From Diaporthe sp. PMI_573 (lineage: Eukaryota; Ascomycota; Sordariomycetes; Diaporthales; Diaporthaceae), in contig JAJTUP010000113.1 of assembly GCA_021399435.1 (NCBI GenBank), positions 62,001-126,000 of the forward strand: DNA of 64,000 nt, read 5' to 3'. The number at the start of each line of letters is the position of its first letter. Within the stretch, counting starts at the first letter, position 1. This document shows positions 31,800 to 42,748 of this stretch, piece after piece. A program made the translations under genes and the position numbers. Below the pieces are notes generated by a model, which worked only from the letters and a program-made list of their open reading frames with translations, ran no database searches and was not told the DNA's origin.

Positions 31800-33600
31800 T
31801 ACCCACACACTGGGGCGGATAATTCCACATTGGGGCGGATAGACCCCCTAGTTGGTGGGGCTCCCTGCACCGGGAAGACAGCAGACTGGTTAAGAGGCAT
31901 GCGTGCTCTGCCGTGCTGCATATCCGGTCAGGCACATTTGCCTCGATCGTGACGAGAGGTGGGAAGCTTGGCAAGGGCTGCTCTCGAGAACGGATCTTAG
32001 CACCCACCAGAACTGGTGGCCTTGTTTCAGGCAGTACAGAAGGGCAACAATAATGCTCGCAGCCACTGGTTCTGAGGATACTATTACGGCTCAAAATACG
32101 GCGGAAACATTGGAGCATCTCGTACCATTTGGGGGTCTTATTCTAAAGGGCCTCGCGCTGCAATTCTTATAATAGTGTCAAGGAAAGCATGGCATAGTCC
32201 AGTCTCGTCTGGAAATCAGTCTGCAGGTGCGGATGCTGGTGTCAGTGTCTATCTAGGGCATTTACGATGGATGGCGATTGATTTGGAAATTGTAGACATT
32301 GTAACGCAAGGTAAGTTTCCAGTTTCCAGCTTATATGACACTCTCGAGGTAGGTGGTTACTACGTAATATAGATTTGTGCTGATGGTATGAGTGTTGGGG
32401 GTAGGTGAATGCAATTTTCACGGTGGGCCCCCGTAGGCAAGGTTTTACCCATAACACCCAGACGCTGTCAATATATCGCCATAGGATCTGATCGATGGGG
32501 AATTGCTGCCCGACCTCGTCGGTCTCAAGCACATGGAGTATGCTCGACGGTCGGTTATCCGCCGGAGCTACTTAAAATGGGGCATTTATCTTGGTCTTTT
32601 CTGTGATATAAGAGCTCTGAAAAACTCATTGGGGGATTGGAAGGTTATCTCCGGCCATCAAACAACTTCTCAGATGGGGAGTTAAAGGATAGATTGGTAA
32701 AAAAAAAAGGAATAATAGTTGTGGCAAGGGTGCGAATGTAGTCGAGTTTCATCCAGCTTCCTTGCACATGTTCTTGTCACTTCTCTATCCTTGCTTAATG
32801 GGTCCCTTCATGTAAGTGAGTTGAAATCGGGAAGGAGGGCCATGTGGTCCATCGGCGCATCGCATTGGCCCTAGAGAGACCCCGAGCCATTCCAGTGAGC
32901 ATTTTCTGCCACAACCAGAGGCACAGCAGGAGGGTCAATAGACAGGGCGAGAGGGCGATGCTAACTAAGTGGCACCACTGCACCGGTATATTATCGGACA
33001 AGGGGGGGCGGCTGTGATTCTCAGCCGTGCTGATGAATGTGTACGGGTCCCCAATGACGCCAGTTCTCCAGGGCCGTCGGGGGCAGCCGGGCCAGAGCTC
33101 TCGTTCAACGCACCAACCCCGGGGGGGGAGAGGCTGATCCCGCCTGATATCGGAAAGTCAGAATTAGCTAGGGCAGGGGCGGCAGTGGTACTGGTGCTGG
33201 CAGTGCTGGAGGCCCTGGCGGTGCCGGCCCCGTGGCCATGTTGTCCCTTGCCGACCTTGTCGATGACGAGCCGGTCGAGGTGGTCCAGTAGCTTCTTCAG
33301 CGTGTCTGGAGGGTTCTCGGGAGCGTTGATCTCAGACTGTGGGTGACCTTAATTAGGGCACCGGATGGGGAGTAAGATGAGGCTGGAAGACAATAAGGAA
33401 GGATATGCACCGGGGTAACTGAAGAGATGGGGAGGACCAGGTTCCCGAGCAAATCAGTGGCCTATCGGATGGCCCGGTTGATACATCACGCAATGTCCCC
33501 CTCCGTCAGTCACTGCCTAAGCAATAACCTGTTGCGCTAAAGCTTTCCCTGCTTTCGATGGATTCCTACGCCGGTTCAAATTGCATAAATAGGGCCCCAC
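31800..33600. other. Intergenic, one antisense open stretch
   Basis: Mostly featureless. On the minus strand about 33005-33345 is open with no ATG and reads as natural Ser/Ala/Pro-rich coding sequence after ENPPDTLKKLLDHLDRL. It might be an exon fragment of a regulator, but has no start, splice pair or domain. An A8-A9 run lies at 32700. Confidence 0.3.
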
Positions 33601-33655
33601 AGCCACCCTTCGTAACGCCGTGTCGTTTGACCTTCAATACGAAAGTTGTCTCGCA

Positions 33656-34790
33656 ATGGCAACACGCGCGGACCTTGAGAACATCATTCATATCGACGAT
33701 GCGTCCTCTGAGGCAAGCGCGTCACTCTCTGAAACCTCGTATCAGGCTGATGGACCGCTGACGGACTTCACGGACCTTGACACTGATACCGAGAGCCTCA
33801 CTAATTTCTTAGAAGACAGATATTGGTACCCACCTCAGGTTGCCGTGAATGGGCGGGTATACACTGCATCCTGTCCCTGGTCAGTTTGTATGGAGACCAC
33901 ACGCCAACGTTCATGAGGCTAACTGTGATAAGGCCCCCAACGGATACAGCCTCACAGTACACAATGATCCTGCAGTATGTTGAACAGATCGCTATCGGGG
34001 CCAAAACAAAAGGTTGACCTTTCCAAGATATCAGCATTACGAACACATCTTCAAGCATAACCTACATGAAGCCCCTATTCCGTTCTTTCATCAACACCGC
34101 GTTCTCGAAGTCGGCTGTGGTATGGGTCTTTGGTCGCAGTAGGTTCAATGACCCAATTACAAATTACGCCTGAAGGTTGCTTAGTGTCTTAGGCGATATG
34201 CCCTTACGCATCCGAATGCGCTGGTGATGGGTACTGAACCAGCTTCGCTCCCACCTCCGCCCCGCCACTCCCCGAACTGCTGTTTCGCGCGCTACGACTT
34301 CGCAAATGAAGCCATTGAATTCACCAACAGTCCGTTTGACTTCATCAGGGGAGCTCGACTAGATGGCCGGGTGAAGAATTGGCCGGGGTTTCTTAATCGG
34401 GCCTGGCGCTCACTCAAGCCCGGCGGTTTCATCGAACTGCACGATATCTCTCGTCATTATGTCCCAACTGGAGCGGATCACCCATGGGCAGATGTGCCGA
34501 GGTTATTCGCGACATGTGGGCAGAAGATCGAAAGATCATTTGGGTTGACAGCCTCCGGCCAGTTGAGGGCTATCATGGGGGCGGTTGGTTTTGTCAACGT
34601 CACAGAGTCCTGGAAACGAATTCCCATCGGAGGGCCTGAAAACATGGGACATGAAATCCTCGAGACGCTCTTGGACGAGATTGATGGTCTGGTTCGCATT
34701 GCCATGCACGGGTCGTTCAATGAGTACGCGCACTTGGCCTACATGGAAAGGTTGAGGAGGAGCTCCTGCTCTCTTACTCTTACGTGGTGA
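33656..34790 (+). pseudogene. LaeA-like SAM-dependent methyltransferase, broken
   Basis: The N-terminus (MATRADLENIIHIDDASSEA, then an acidic Ser/Thr/Asp-rich region to NGRVY) is typical of fungal LaeA-type methyltransferases. The frame then changes near 33860, and a TGA follows HNDPAVC (about 33976). Downstream the same frame reads HRVLEVGCGMGLWSQ, SAM motif I with its Gly-rich loop; an intron (about 34138-34191, GTAGGT...GTCTTAG) leads to RYALTHPNALVMGTEPA. The last exon has FDFIRGARLDGRVKNWPGFL then NRAWRSLKPGGFIELHD, motifs of this class (the -KPGG- turn). LaeA proteins regulate secondary metabolism; this copy is disabled by one frameshift and one stop. Confidence 0.7.
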
Positions 34791-34799
34791 GCACAAGGG

Positions 34800-35938
34800 C
34801 CCAAACAGTCGGAGTCAATGTTAACTCGCTATTAGTGTCAGAATTTGGGCCCAGAAACCCTCCGAAGCCCGTACGTAGCCCTAAAACATCTGGTCTGGAA
34901 TTCTGGGGTCAAATGGATGTCATCAATATGGAAATGGATGGCAAACTTAGTTTTCTCGTTTCTTTTTCAAGTCTAATTCTTCCGTTTGGTATTTTAAGCT
35001 AAAATAGGGATAATCTAATGGTTGTTCAATACTGGATTTTTCAAATGTTTGAGGGTTGCAGCCCGAGTCGAAGTATCTCAACCCTCCAAATGTTCTTGAC
35101 GCACATTGCGCAGCATCAACACACTCAGGCGTCTGGGGCAGGGGTTCTCGAAAAATGCCCTGTTCTTCGCAGGGATGGCTGCAGAATCCGGGGTTGGGTA
35201 CTCTCCTGGGCAGTTCGGGTTGTGTGCGCACGACTGCGCTGTGTTGGTCTCGTCTACGCCCCATTCAACAACGCTGGGCACAAGGAGTCGAGGGCCGCCC
35301 CTGAATCAGATGGTGGGAACAGATTGCAGTGGCATTGTGTTGTAAAGATTTACATTTCCGTAGACCAGCTTCCATCGCAATAATAATTCTAAGTAGTTTC
35401 GTTCTTAATCCGTGTACATCCGAAGGCCTAGAAGCAGTCTGCTTCCTCATGTGTAACACAAACTTTTGCTTTACTTTCAACCATATACAGCTTGCCACCA
35501 TGAGCACCACAGCATCTATCGCAGCGTTCTGCATCTCATCCCGCCAATCACGCCTAGACACAGTGGTCACTCGCAGCGTGACCCGGGAAGACAGCACCCA
35601 GTCAGATATCACGATCACAGCAGATGCATCAAGGTGCACAATACTTTCCTGCCACGCTGATAATATTTTCTGACCATTTCCCAGTCACACGCATTCATCT
35701 GCTCCCATTCGAGCCAAGATGGCGCAAGTCCTGTAGGGTCGGCGGGATCCCCCGCGTTCGGCCTATCTCTGATGGCTGAGTGCACCCGTCTAGATGATAT
35801 TCAGATGTATGTCTTCCTAGGGAAGGTCAGAGTGAAGCGTGCTCGTGGGAATCTCAGGAAGCTCAGGCATACATTGTTCAAGCAGCGTCAACAACAGTTA
35901 TGAAATGTATTTAATTGCTGCCACCTGGTCTACGCCCA
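34800..35938. other. Intergenic, no gene recognised
   Basis: Several overlapping frames of 60-120 codons on both strands with no known motif. A minus-strand stretch (35078-35281) with six Cys/Pro-rich positions is the most protein-like but unplaced. Confidence 0.4.
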
Positions 35939-36782
35939 TTAAACTATCGCGTCGGTTCCACGAGGCCTCGTCCCTTCGAAAGGGTTACAGCGCGACGCCA
36001 AATAGACCTTGTATTTGAAGCCCTCCCTCAACATTCCCTCTACCGTGGCCACTGACGTGGCTACGCTAGACACTTTCTGTCGAATGCTGAGAGTGATTTG
36101 ACGTAGGCGAGGTGCCGGATTGTGTGTCGCTTGGAGAGCCTCGTCTGCCAATGGATTACGCGCCTTCAAAAATGGCCAGGCGTTATCCACCTCAGCCCGA
36201 GCCTTGAACATCTTGCCTAGCTTTTCATCTGTATGGAGAACCGAAGATAGGACGAGCATGAAGCCGTGTGATTCGGGGGGGCTTGTAACGAGCATGAGCA
36301 AGCCTAAAACGACAAGGACGGAGACTCGACAGTAGGAATCCCTTCGCTTCAATTCCCGCGAGCTGTTTGCGTAGAGAATGAGACCTGTTTCGTCACTGTC
36401 TGATGTTAGTGCTGTGAAACTGTGAGGAATGATGTACTTACACTTTCTTCTCTTTGTCGCGTCGATGCCGCGTCACCTCATCAACGAGGTCCTTGATGAA
36501 AGCTCGCTGAATCTAATAAGGCAGGACCGTAATCACCATACTACCTCCAATTGCAAACCAACAGCTCCAACCCGCTCTCGAGAACCCCATGGACGTTACG
36601 ATAGCTAGGTCGATCAGCACGAGTTGGGCTTGAAGGGAGTAAGGAACCGACGTGGCTTTTCGATTCGCGTTGAATGCTGCCTCGGCATCGATCGACTGCT
36701 CAGGGGCGGCGAATAACGGCCCTGATTCACTCAACACAATGCCCTCCCCACCATCCACTTCTCTAGGCGACATTGCGTTCAT
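35939..36782 (-). pseudogene. Multi-helix membrane protein, one in-frame stop
   Basis: From ATG at 36782 the frame has two hydrophobic stretches (LVLIDLAIVTSMGF; CWFAIGGSMVITVLP), then a TAG near 36526, then IQRAFIKDLVDEVTRHRRDK. An intron (about 36386-36442 on the minus strand, GTAAGT...GACAG with CTAACAT) joins KEKKV to DETGLILYANSSRELKRRD, after which a third membrane segment (VSVLVVLGLLMLVTS) precedes a soluble tail to 35939. The exon joins in phase, so the gene was real. The stop would cut it before the third segment. Family not recognised. Its first exon overlaps the 5' end of the kinase on the opposite strand. Confidence 0.5.
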
Positions 36783-38181
36783 GATGGGCTGCTTTCAGGG
36801 TGCTGATACCCACGAACTCCTTCAGCTGGGTGAAGGCATCAACAAGAAATTTGTTTCCCAACCTCTTTATCGAAACCTTGCATGGAGGGGCCAACTCCCT
36901 ACACATCTGGTAATTCCGGCACCTATCTTCGGCATTCCCTTTGGAGTACAGCAGAAACGTGCTGGCTGCTGGATACTCGGGAGTAACACTGATCTCAATG
37001 AAATCGACTTCAAGATCGCCAGGAACAATCGACACGGAGTTAGCAAGAAATGCCTCAGCATCGACTTTGTCACCTATATAGATAGGAGACCTATCCTACG
37101 GATTACCAATGAATCTGACAACGCCCAATTATACATACAACATGGTGAATCTGGCACTTCTACTATCCAACTGGCTAAAGGAGACCAGGATGACATCCAT
37201 TCCCCCGTCATTGTCCATCATCCAAAGTTCTCATTCCGCATCTGGCTCCCTACCCGGACCCGTCGAGAAAGGGAGTTATTCATCCTCCATACCCAACATA
37301 TGGATCGACTAGCAATTGATAAGTCTTTGGAATACTGGCCTCCGCTTGATAGCGGATTAGCCACTGTGGATGAAGCTTCTCGCATAACATTGGATGGTAC
37401 TGTGTACACTAAGGTGCCAAACCAGTTGGTGGCTCGTGGTTCCTATGGCATCGTATTTATCGTCAAGAGAGTTGGCCGGGACTCAGTAACCCTCTGTGCC
37501 AAGGAATTGGTGTTGCAGGACGACTGGGCCTCGTTTAGCGTTGCCAAACGCCAGAACGAAGAGATTCGTAAGGAGTTTGAGTTCTACAAGCGGTTTTCCC
37601 ATGTAAGTCATCTCTAGCACTGATTACTACATTTGCTCAAGCTAACAAAATGTTGTTGAAAGCCACACCTCGCCGCTGCCATCGACATTGCCTACATGCA
37701 GGACGGTTCTGCGCTGCCTTGGCTGATCCTTGAGCACATCCCCTTTAGTCTAGCAGACTATATCACTCGACATCTACGCCACAACCCATGGCCCGAAGGA
37801 CCACTTGCAACACTTGATCCTGCTGATATCATCCTGCAGCTATTCAGCTTTACTGCCTTTCTCCATCGTCAGGGCGCCGTTCACAGTGATTTAAGCCCAC
37901 ATAATATTCGTCTGTATCCTGACACGACGCGATGGGTGGTCAAAGTAATCGACCTGGGCACTTTGGAATCAGTACACCGCTGCAAAGTTACCGCTGCACT
38001 TTTCTTAAAGCAGACGGCCAGCTCGACATCTGCCTGCTTGGATACGTCGTCTGCTGTACAGAAACCGGGACTTGTTAGGGTGCTGAGACCTTCCTTTAGC
38101 TCTTTTCAGGGGCGTAGCGAAGATGACGTCATAACTTCACGTTGCACGTGCAAAAAGAGCCCTGTGACCCTTTGCGATTAG
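36739..38181 (+). CDS. FHA-like/protein kinase, C-terminally truncated
   Basis: Exon 1 36739-37602, intron 37603-37662 (GTAAGT...GAAAG with GCTAAC), exon 2 37663-38181; about 460 residues. Residues roughly 70-165 look like an FHA fold (WILGSNTDLNEIDFKIA, GVSKKCLSIDF), a phosphothreonine-binding module. A kinase follows: Gly loop VARGSYGIVF, Lys in LCAKEL, catalytic loop HSDLSPHNIRL (HRD changed to HSD, but Asp and Asn kept) and metal-binding DLG in VIDLGT. Right after DLG the sequence turns into a low-complexity tail without APE or later helices, so the C-lobe is lost. It is probably inactive, or a pseudogene. ATG 36739 is chosen as the first ATG in the frame. Confidence 0.6.
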
Positions 38182-38415
38182 CGACGCGTTCAAGACCTGG
38201 TTACCGGGCGAGTCCCTCCCTCTGCTGCAATCTTGCCTAAGATTGCGCATTTAGGCCGAGAGACCAGCGGAGGATCCCCTTGCTAAGCTCGATGAGAGTG
38301 GATTCCCACAACGGGGCGCGATCACGACGTCTCCCCATCATCTGGGTAAGCGTGATTGCACCTGCCTTCTAAAAGCAACTCGATAAATGCCAACCGATAC
38401 CAACAGTCCGCAAGG

Positions 38416-40827
38416 CTATTTGTCCGCTAATACCTTCGGATCTTTGCGAGCTTCCTCAAGTAATCCCCTCATTTGAGCATACAACCCACTGTCCTCCCTC
38501 TCCCATCTCCGCCCGTTTGGAAACACAGCTTTCCGTAACCTATTAACCCAAGGTACCATTGGCTGGTAATACTGGGTGAAGTTTTTTGCCGCTTCGCTGA
38601 CAAAATCTCCTTCATCAGATACCTGCCCTTTCTTAAGTATCGCCAGCTCCTTGGTGTTGGCGTAATTCCACTTGTCAAACTCGCCAACGACCTTGCCTTT
38701 GCCCGGCCCGTTGTAGTGGATGCATATCCAGAACAACACCCAGAAGAATGACTCGAGGTCGTGCATGAACGAGTGCTGCTCGCCTAGAAGCGCCCCGATG
38801 GCCATGAAAGCCCTTGTGCCCGTCTTTCCCTTTGCCCCCGAGGCACTAAGGCGTTGCTCTTTAATGGCAAGATCCAAGTCAATCAAGAACCCGCGATTGT
38901 CCTTGTCGATCATGAGGTTGCCGACCGAGATATCTCTGTGGAGGAGGCCGGCTTGTCGCCGCAGTGACTCATGCCCTTCAATGGAGTCGGCCAGCGCGGT
39001 AAGTAGCGTTTCTCGAGAACCTGCCTCGTAGATGGGGACTCCGTAGTCGCGAAGAATGATACGCCGATGCACTCGATTTGGCAGCGGATCGCTGCTAGTT
39101 TTAGTCGGGGATGTGGAACAGGCCCGCTTGCTAGGCGGCAAGGGAGCGCCGGTTTGGCTGGACGACCGCTTCGCGCCAGCGATGCTGCTGCTTCGACCTC
39201 CCCATGATGTGCCCGCCGCACTCGTGCTCGGTGCAAGTGCCGATCGGTCCCGCCGGTAGTTCGTAGCCTTTGTGACATCCAATTCCTTGCGAACATTGCT
39301 CCAAACATCATCATCTGCACCCCGTACCTGGACAGTCTGGTGGTAATAACACCGGGCCACGCGGACCGCACCCTTGTCGGTCACCTCCTGAAGCAACTTG
39401 CCCTCCTGCTCGCGCTCCACATATTGCCACGAGTCTTTGACAACGATCGGGGTATATGGGTCCGCTTCGCGATGGGCTCTCCAACAAGTCGTCGCGCGGC
39501 CGGCGATACAGCGTGCAGGTTTCATAACCTCGTCAAGGACAAGCCGTTCTTTCTGGCCATCCCGTTCGATCTCGATGAACTGTTGCCCATTTGCCGTTAT
39601 AATTGTCGGATCGAACCCGAGCTGCTCCTCGCTCATACAGAGGAACCCGAGGATCGTAGACACAAACTGTAGCCCATCCTTGTTAATGTCAAATTGTTCG
39701 GAGGCAATGCCCCCAAGCCGATCAAACGCCCATATCCTCATAAGAGATCCGCAGAGCGTAAAGCCCAGGACGAAGCGACGGTTGCTCTGCGCACCAAACA
39801 CTTCCCTCGCGTATCTGCCGAGGTCGAGTCGCGCCTCTGACGGTATATCGGCGGATGGGTTGCTCTTCAGTTCTCCAGGAATCAGGATCTGGGACCAGTG
39901 GCACCTCGAGTCTTTCCCTGCCGAAGGGTCGTCCACAAAGCCGACATCCATCTTTCGTTTGCCGACAGAGCCGTCGATCGGCTTGTCGGGCTTCGCTAAT
40001 GGTCTTCGTCGACGTGTCGGAGTTGACTCGTAGCGCTCTGCAAACGCCGCGAGCTTCTCGCTGAAGTCCGCAAACCAGCTCAGCACATCATCCTGCTTTG
40101 CTTCTTCGGGCCATCCCCTCCAGCCGTTATCGAAGAGTGGATTGCTGCCTTCCGAACAATCTATGAAGAACGTCTTTGATGCCGTCTCAAGGTTTGGCAC
40201 ATCGCTAAAGTAGGTTTCGTGGAAGTCCGGGAGCCCGACATACATAGGGCCAAGCTCCTCCTGAAGCACGTTGTCCACATATTTGCGACGTTCGGATGAG
40301 TTGGCGAAGCTGCCGGTGTTGCTCAGCCACGGGGTTTGCTGGATGGAAGACGCTACCGGTCGAGGCGGCGGCGTGGACACGCTGACGGCGTCGTAGACTC
40401 GGTCCCAGATGAGCGCATCGTTTGAATCGTCGGCAAGTACTGCGCTTAGTAGGGGTCTAATGCGGTCGAGGTCGAAATCGTCGGAGTGAACAGCAGAGTT
40501 GAGACGCAAGAGGTCGCCGAAGAGATCCTTTCCAGTACTACCAGAGCGGAGTAAACGCGAGGCTCGAAGGGTTTGCAGTGTCGAGAGAAGATCAAGGGTG
40601 AGATTTTGGACGTCTGCATGCTGGTGAGAAGAGGACGACATCGAAGGGGTGCTAACCCTACCTTCTCGGTCAAGCTGACCTAACGCGTCCAGAGTGCGCG
40701 GAGTTTCCCTGCCAGCACAGAGCGTATTGAACGAAGCGCGAAATGTATCGAGGCCGTTCCCAATCGGATTTTGCTCAATGATCTTCGACCGCGGTTGGTC
40801 TGCCATTGTGAATGGTGTGCTCTCCAT
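38416..40827 (-). CDS. FunK1-type fungal protein kinase
   Basis: An intact 803-residue single-exon gene. The N-terminal 370 residues form the family's conserved leader (WFADFSEKLAAFAERYEST; DVGFVDDP...CHWSQILIPGELK; RFVLGFTLCGSLMRIWAFDR). The kinase core is split by a Ser-rich insert of about 65 residues, then VHRRIILRDYG, the catalytic loop LLHRDISVGNLMI (Asp and Asn present) near residue 630, the DLD variant of DFG in GFLIDLDLAI, GKTGTRAFMAIG at the activation segment, and HDLESFFWVLFWIC. This FunK1 family (Pfam FunK1) is expanded in multicellular fungi; substrates are unknown. The ATG at 40827 starts MESTPFTMADQP; an alternative in-frame Met is eight codons on. Confidence 0.9.
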   Translation of the reverse strand: MESTPFTMADQPRSKIIEQNPIGNGLDTFRASFNTLCAGRETPRTLDALGQLDREGRVSTPSMSSSSHQHADVQNLTLDLLSTLQTLRASRLLRSGSTGKDLFGDLLRLNSAVHSDDFDLDRIRPLLSAVLADDSNDALIWDRVYDAVSVSTPPPRPVASSIQQTPWLSNTGSFANSSERRKYVDNVLQEELGPMYVGLPDFHETYFSDVPNLETASKTFFIDCSEGSNPLFDNGWRGWPEEAKQDDVLSWFADFSEKLAAFAERYESTPTRRRRPLAKPDKPIDGSVGKRKMDVGFVDDPSAGKDSRCHWSQILIPGELKSNPSADIPSEARLDLGRYAREVFGAQSNRRFVLGFTLCGSLMRIWAFDRLGGIASEQFDINKDGLQFVSTILGFLCMSEEQLGFDPTIITANGQQFIEIERDGQKERLVLDEVMKPARCIAGRATTCWRAHREADPYTPIVVKDSWQYVEREQEGKLLQEVTDKGAVRVARCYYHQTVQVRGADDDVWSNVRKELDVTKATNYRRDRSALAPSTSAAGTSWGGRSSSIAGAKRSSSQTGAPLPPSKRACSTSPTKTSSDPLPNRVHRRIILRDYGVPIYEAGSRETLLTALADSIEGHESLRRQAGLLHRDISVGNLMIDKDNRGFLIDLDLAIKEQRLSASGAKGKTGTRAFMAIGALLGEQHSFMHDLESFFWVLFWICIHYNGPGKGKVVGEFDKWNYANTKELAILKKGQVSDEGDFVSEAAKNFTQYYQPMVPWVNRLRKAVFPNGRRWEREDSGLYAQMRGLLEEARKDPKVLADK

Positions 40828-41066
40828 GTGAGGTGAAGGAGCGAAAGGGAATTCGCGTCCCTTTTAGCCCGAACCCAGCCGCCAAGCTAGCTGCGAGACT
40901 GCGCCACGAGCTTGGATTAGTCAGTTTGGCTCTGCCGAATCTTGTCTCACCAAATTCGTGGCTTTTTTTGCCTCACTTGAGGCGGTGCTGACCCACTTCT
41001 GCTCTAACCAAATCAGTACGCGTTTGGCGCGGAGTCACGGGACATGCCAAGACCCAGGGTTAGGGT

Positions 41067-41173
41067 CAGGCTCGCAAGGCTCGCTTGCGAGCCCGGCGAG
41101 CCAGCTCGACAAGTGGATCGTCGAGCCTCACACCATGGATCGCAGACTCGCCTCGCGAGCCAGCGAGCCACTG
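41067..41173. mobile_element. Possible 107-bp hAT-like miniature element
   Basis: Starts CAGGCTCGCAAGGCTCGC and ends GCGAGCCAGCGAGCCACTG, which are near-perfect inverted copies of each other, with further GCTCG/CGAGC words between. CAG...CTG ends and short repeated sub-terminal words fit hAT-type MITEs. The 8-bp flanks (GTTAGGGT / AAGAGTCG) do not match, so a target duplication is not supported. Confidence 0.4.
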
Positions 41174-42748
41174 AAGAGTCGGAACATATAAGGACATGGT
41201 CATCACCACAGTAGATAGCTTTCATAGAACAGACTCTTCAGTCGTCAATCTAAGTATTCAGTCCAACAACTGGATAGCCTCACAGCTAGTGATCATACTC
41301 GAGAATCATCGTGTCTTACACAGCACAGTCAAGTATCACCTCTACGCCGTATTGCTTAACATAAACCCTACAGGTTACCTACTGAACCCCACAAAGGTTT
41401 AGTGTGATCATTACAGTAAGTATACTGGCTATAATAGGGCTAGTATTAGGTATCTTAACACACTATTACCGCTAAGATACTAGACATTTAGTAGGAGAGG
41501 GAGGCAAGAATCACTTACAGTCTACTAGATTCATACTCAGGCTTTTTATTATGTTCCATGTTATTCGTATGTGCCTAGTTAAACAATGCCCAAGATATTG
41601 TCCGTTTGAGTTGGGACTGGGGATCTAGAGAGCCTAGATGTGTCAATTATTGTTTACCGACACCGTGATGACCCTGAAAATACAAGCCTGGGGATTGGCC
41701 AAGTAGTAGAAGTCTTGCAGAAGCAAGTTTTGTCATTTTGAATTATTTTAATCACAGTTGTTAAACGGAAACGCTTGTGTGGGCGCTGCACGTAGGGAGT
41801 TACCCTAGACTTGGCACTGGATTTTCTCTAAGTGCCCATGGGGCGTGCACGCCGGCAGATGAGTTTGGTGGCCGTGAGTCGATTTTTTGGGCTATTATAA
41901 GACCCTAACTTCGAACCTCTGCATTCCCCTTATTTCTTACCCAAAAAGCATGTAACTTAGTTCATTAGATAGCCTGATTTCTGAAGTTTATCTGTATTTA
42001 GTTTAGTTACTGTCAGGGTTAGGGTTGGCTGGTTATTCATAGCCAAAGATGGTGGGTCTGAGGGCCGAATTTTCCGGCCCCTTCATTCGCGCACCAGAGC
42101 CAACCCACGCGTGCCCAAGGGTGAGACAATGTCGGAGGGACTGTGAGGAGGGCTGACAGAAGCCCACTCAAATTCAATACAAAGTTGTCCAAACCACTCT
42201 CAAGCATTCCAACAAGATCTCCAGTGCACCCTACTGCTACCTGACCACATTCAATCCACTAACCTTCAGAACAGTAATTACGGCGGAGTCAACAAGTACC
42301 ACCACCCGGAACTGAAGGCTTACGTGCCGTACGATCAAAAGACGAACTGTTGACAACCCCTGTCCACCGAGATTACGAGCTAGATCACTGCCTTAGCGGG
42401 AAGACGAGACAAGAGGGCCAGGGTTGCGGCGGGAGGTGGTCGCGTGGGGGGGGTTCCAGTTTGACCAACTTGTGATAACTCTGCAATGACTTTTCTTTCT
42501 CCACTCATTGTAGATGCTTAATGAAGCTACGAGAAAGCTGCAGACGCAAGCGCTTGTAAGCACGATACAAACATATTATATCACATCTTCAAGATGAAGC
42601 GCACGATATCTCTGACCTACACGCATCGTGTGCTATAGTACATGTTCTAAGATTTCGCTGTCTAGCTAGGTATTTCACTTATGGGCCGCAAGAGGGAGGT
42701 AACGGAAGGCGCCGTCGATGGTTCACCGAATCTCGAGTAATTATTACC
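41174..42748. other. Intergenic, no gene recognised
   Basis: AT-rich first half. Contains GGGTTAGGGTT at about 42017, a chance-level telomere-like word. No gene seen. Confidence 0.5.

Noticed and set aside
39398..40033. 211-codon plus-strand frame
   Set aside because: Antisense of the intact FunK1 kinase; low-complexity translation without motifs.
41056..42030. GGGTTAGGGT-like words at 41057 and 42017 (and TAAGGGTTAGGGTC at 3585) as telomeric repeats
   Set aside because: Only one and a half units each, far apart; not enough for a telomere or interstitial telomeric tract.
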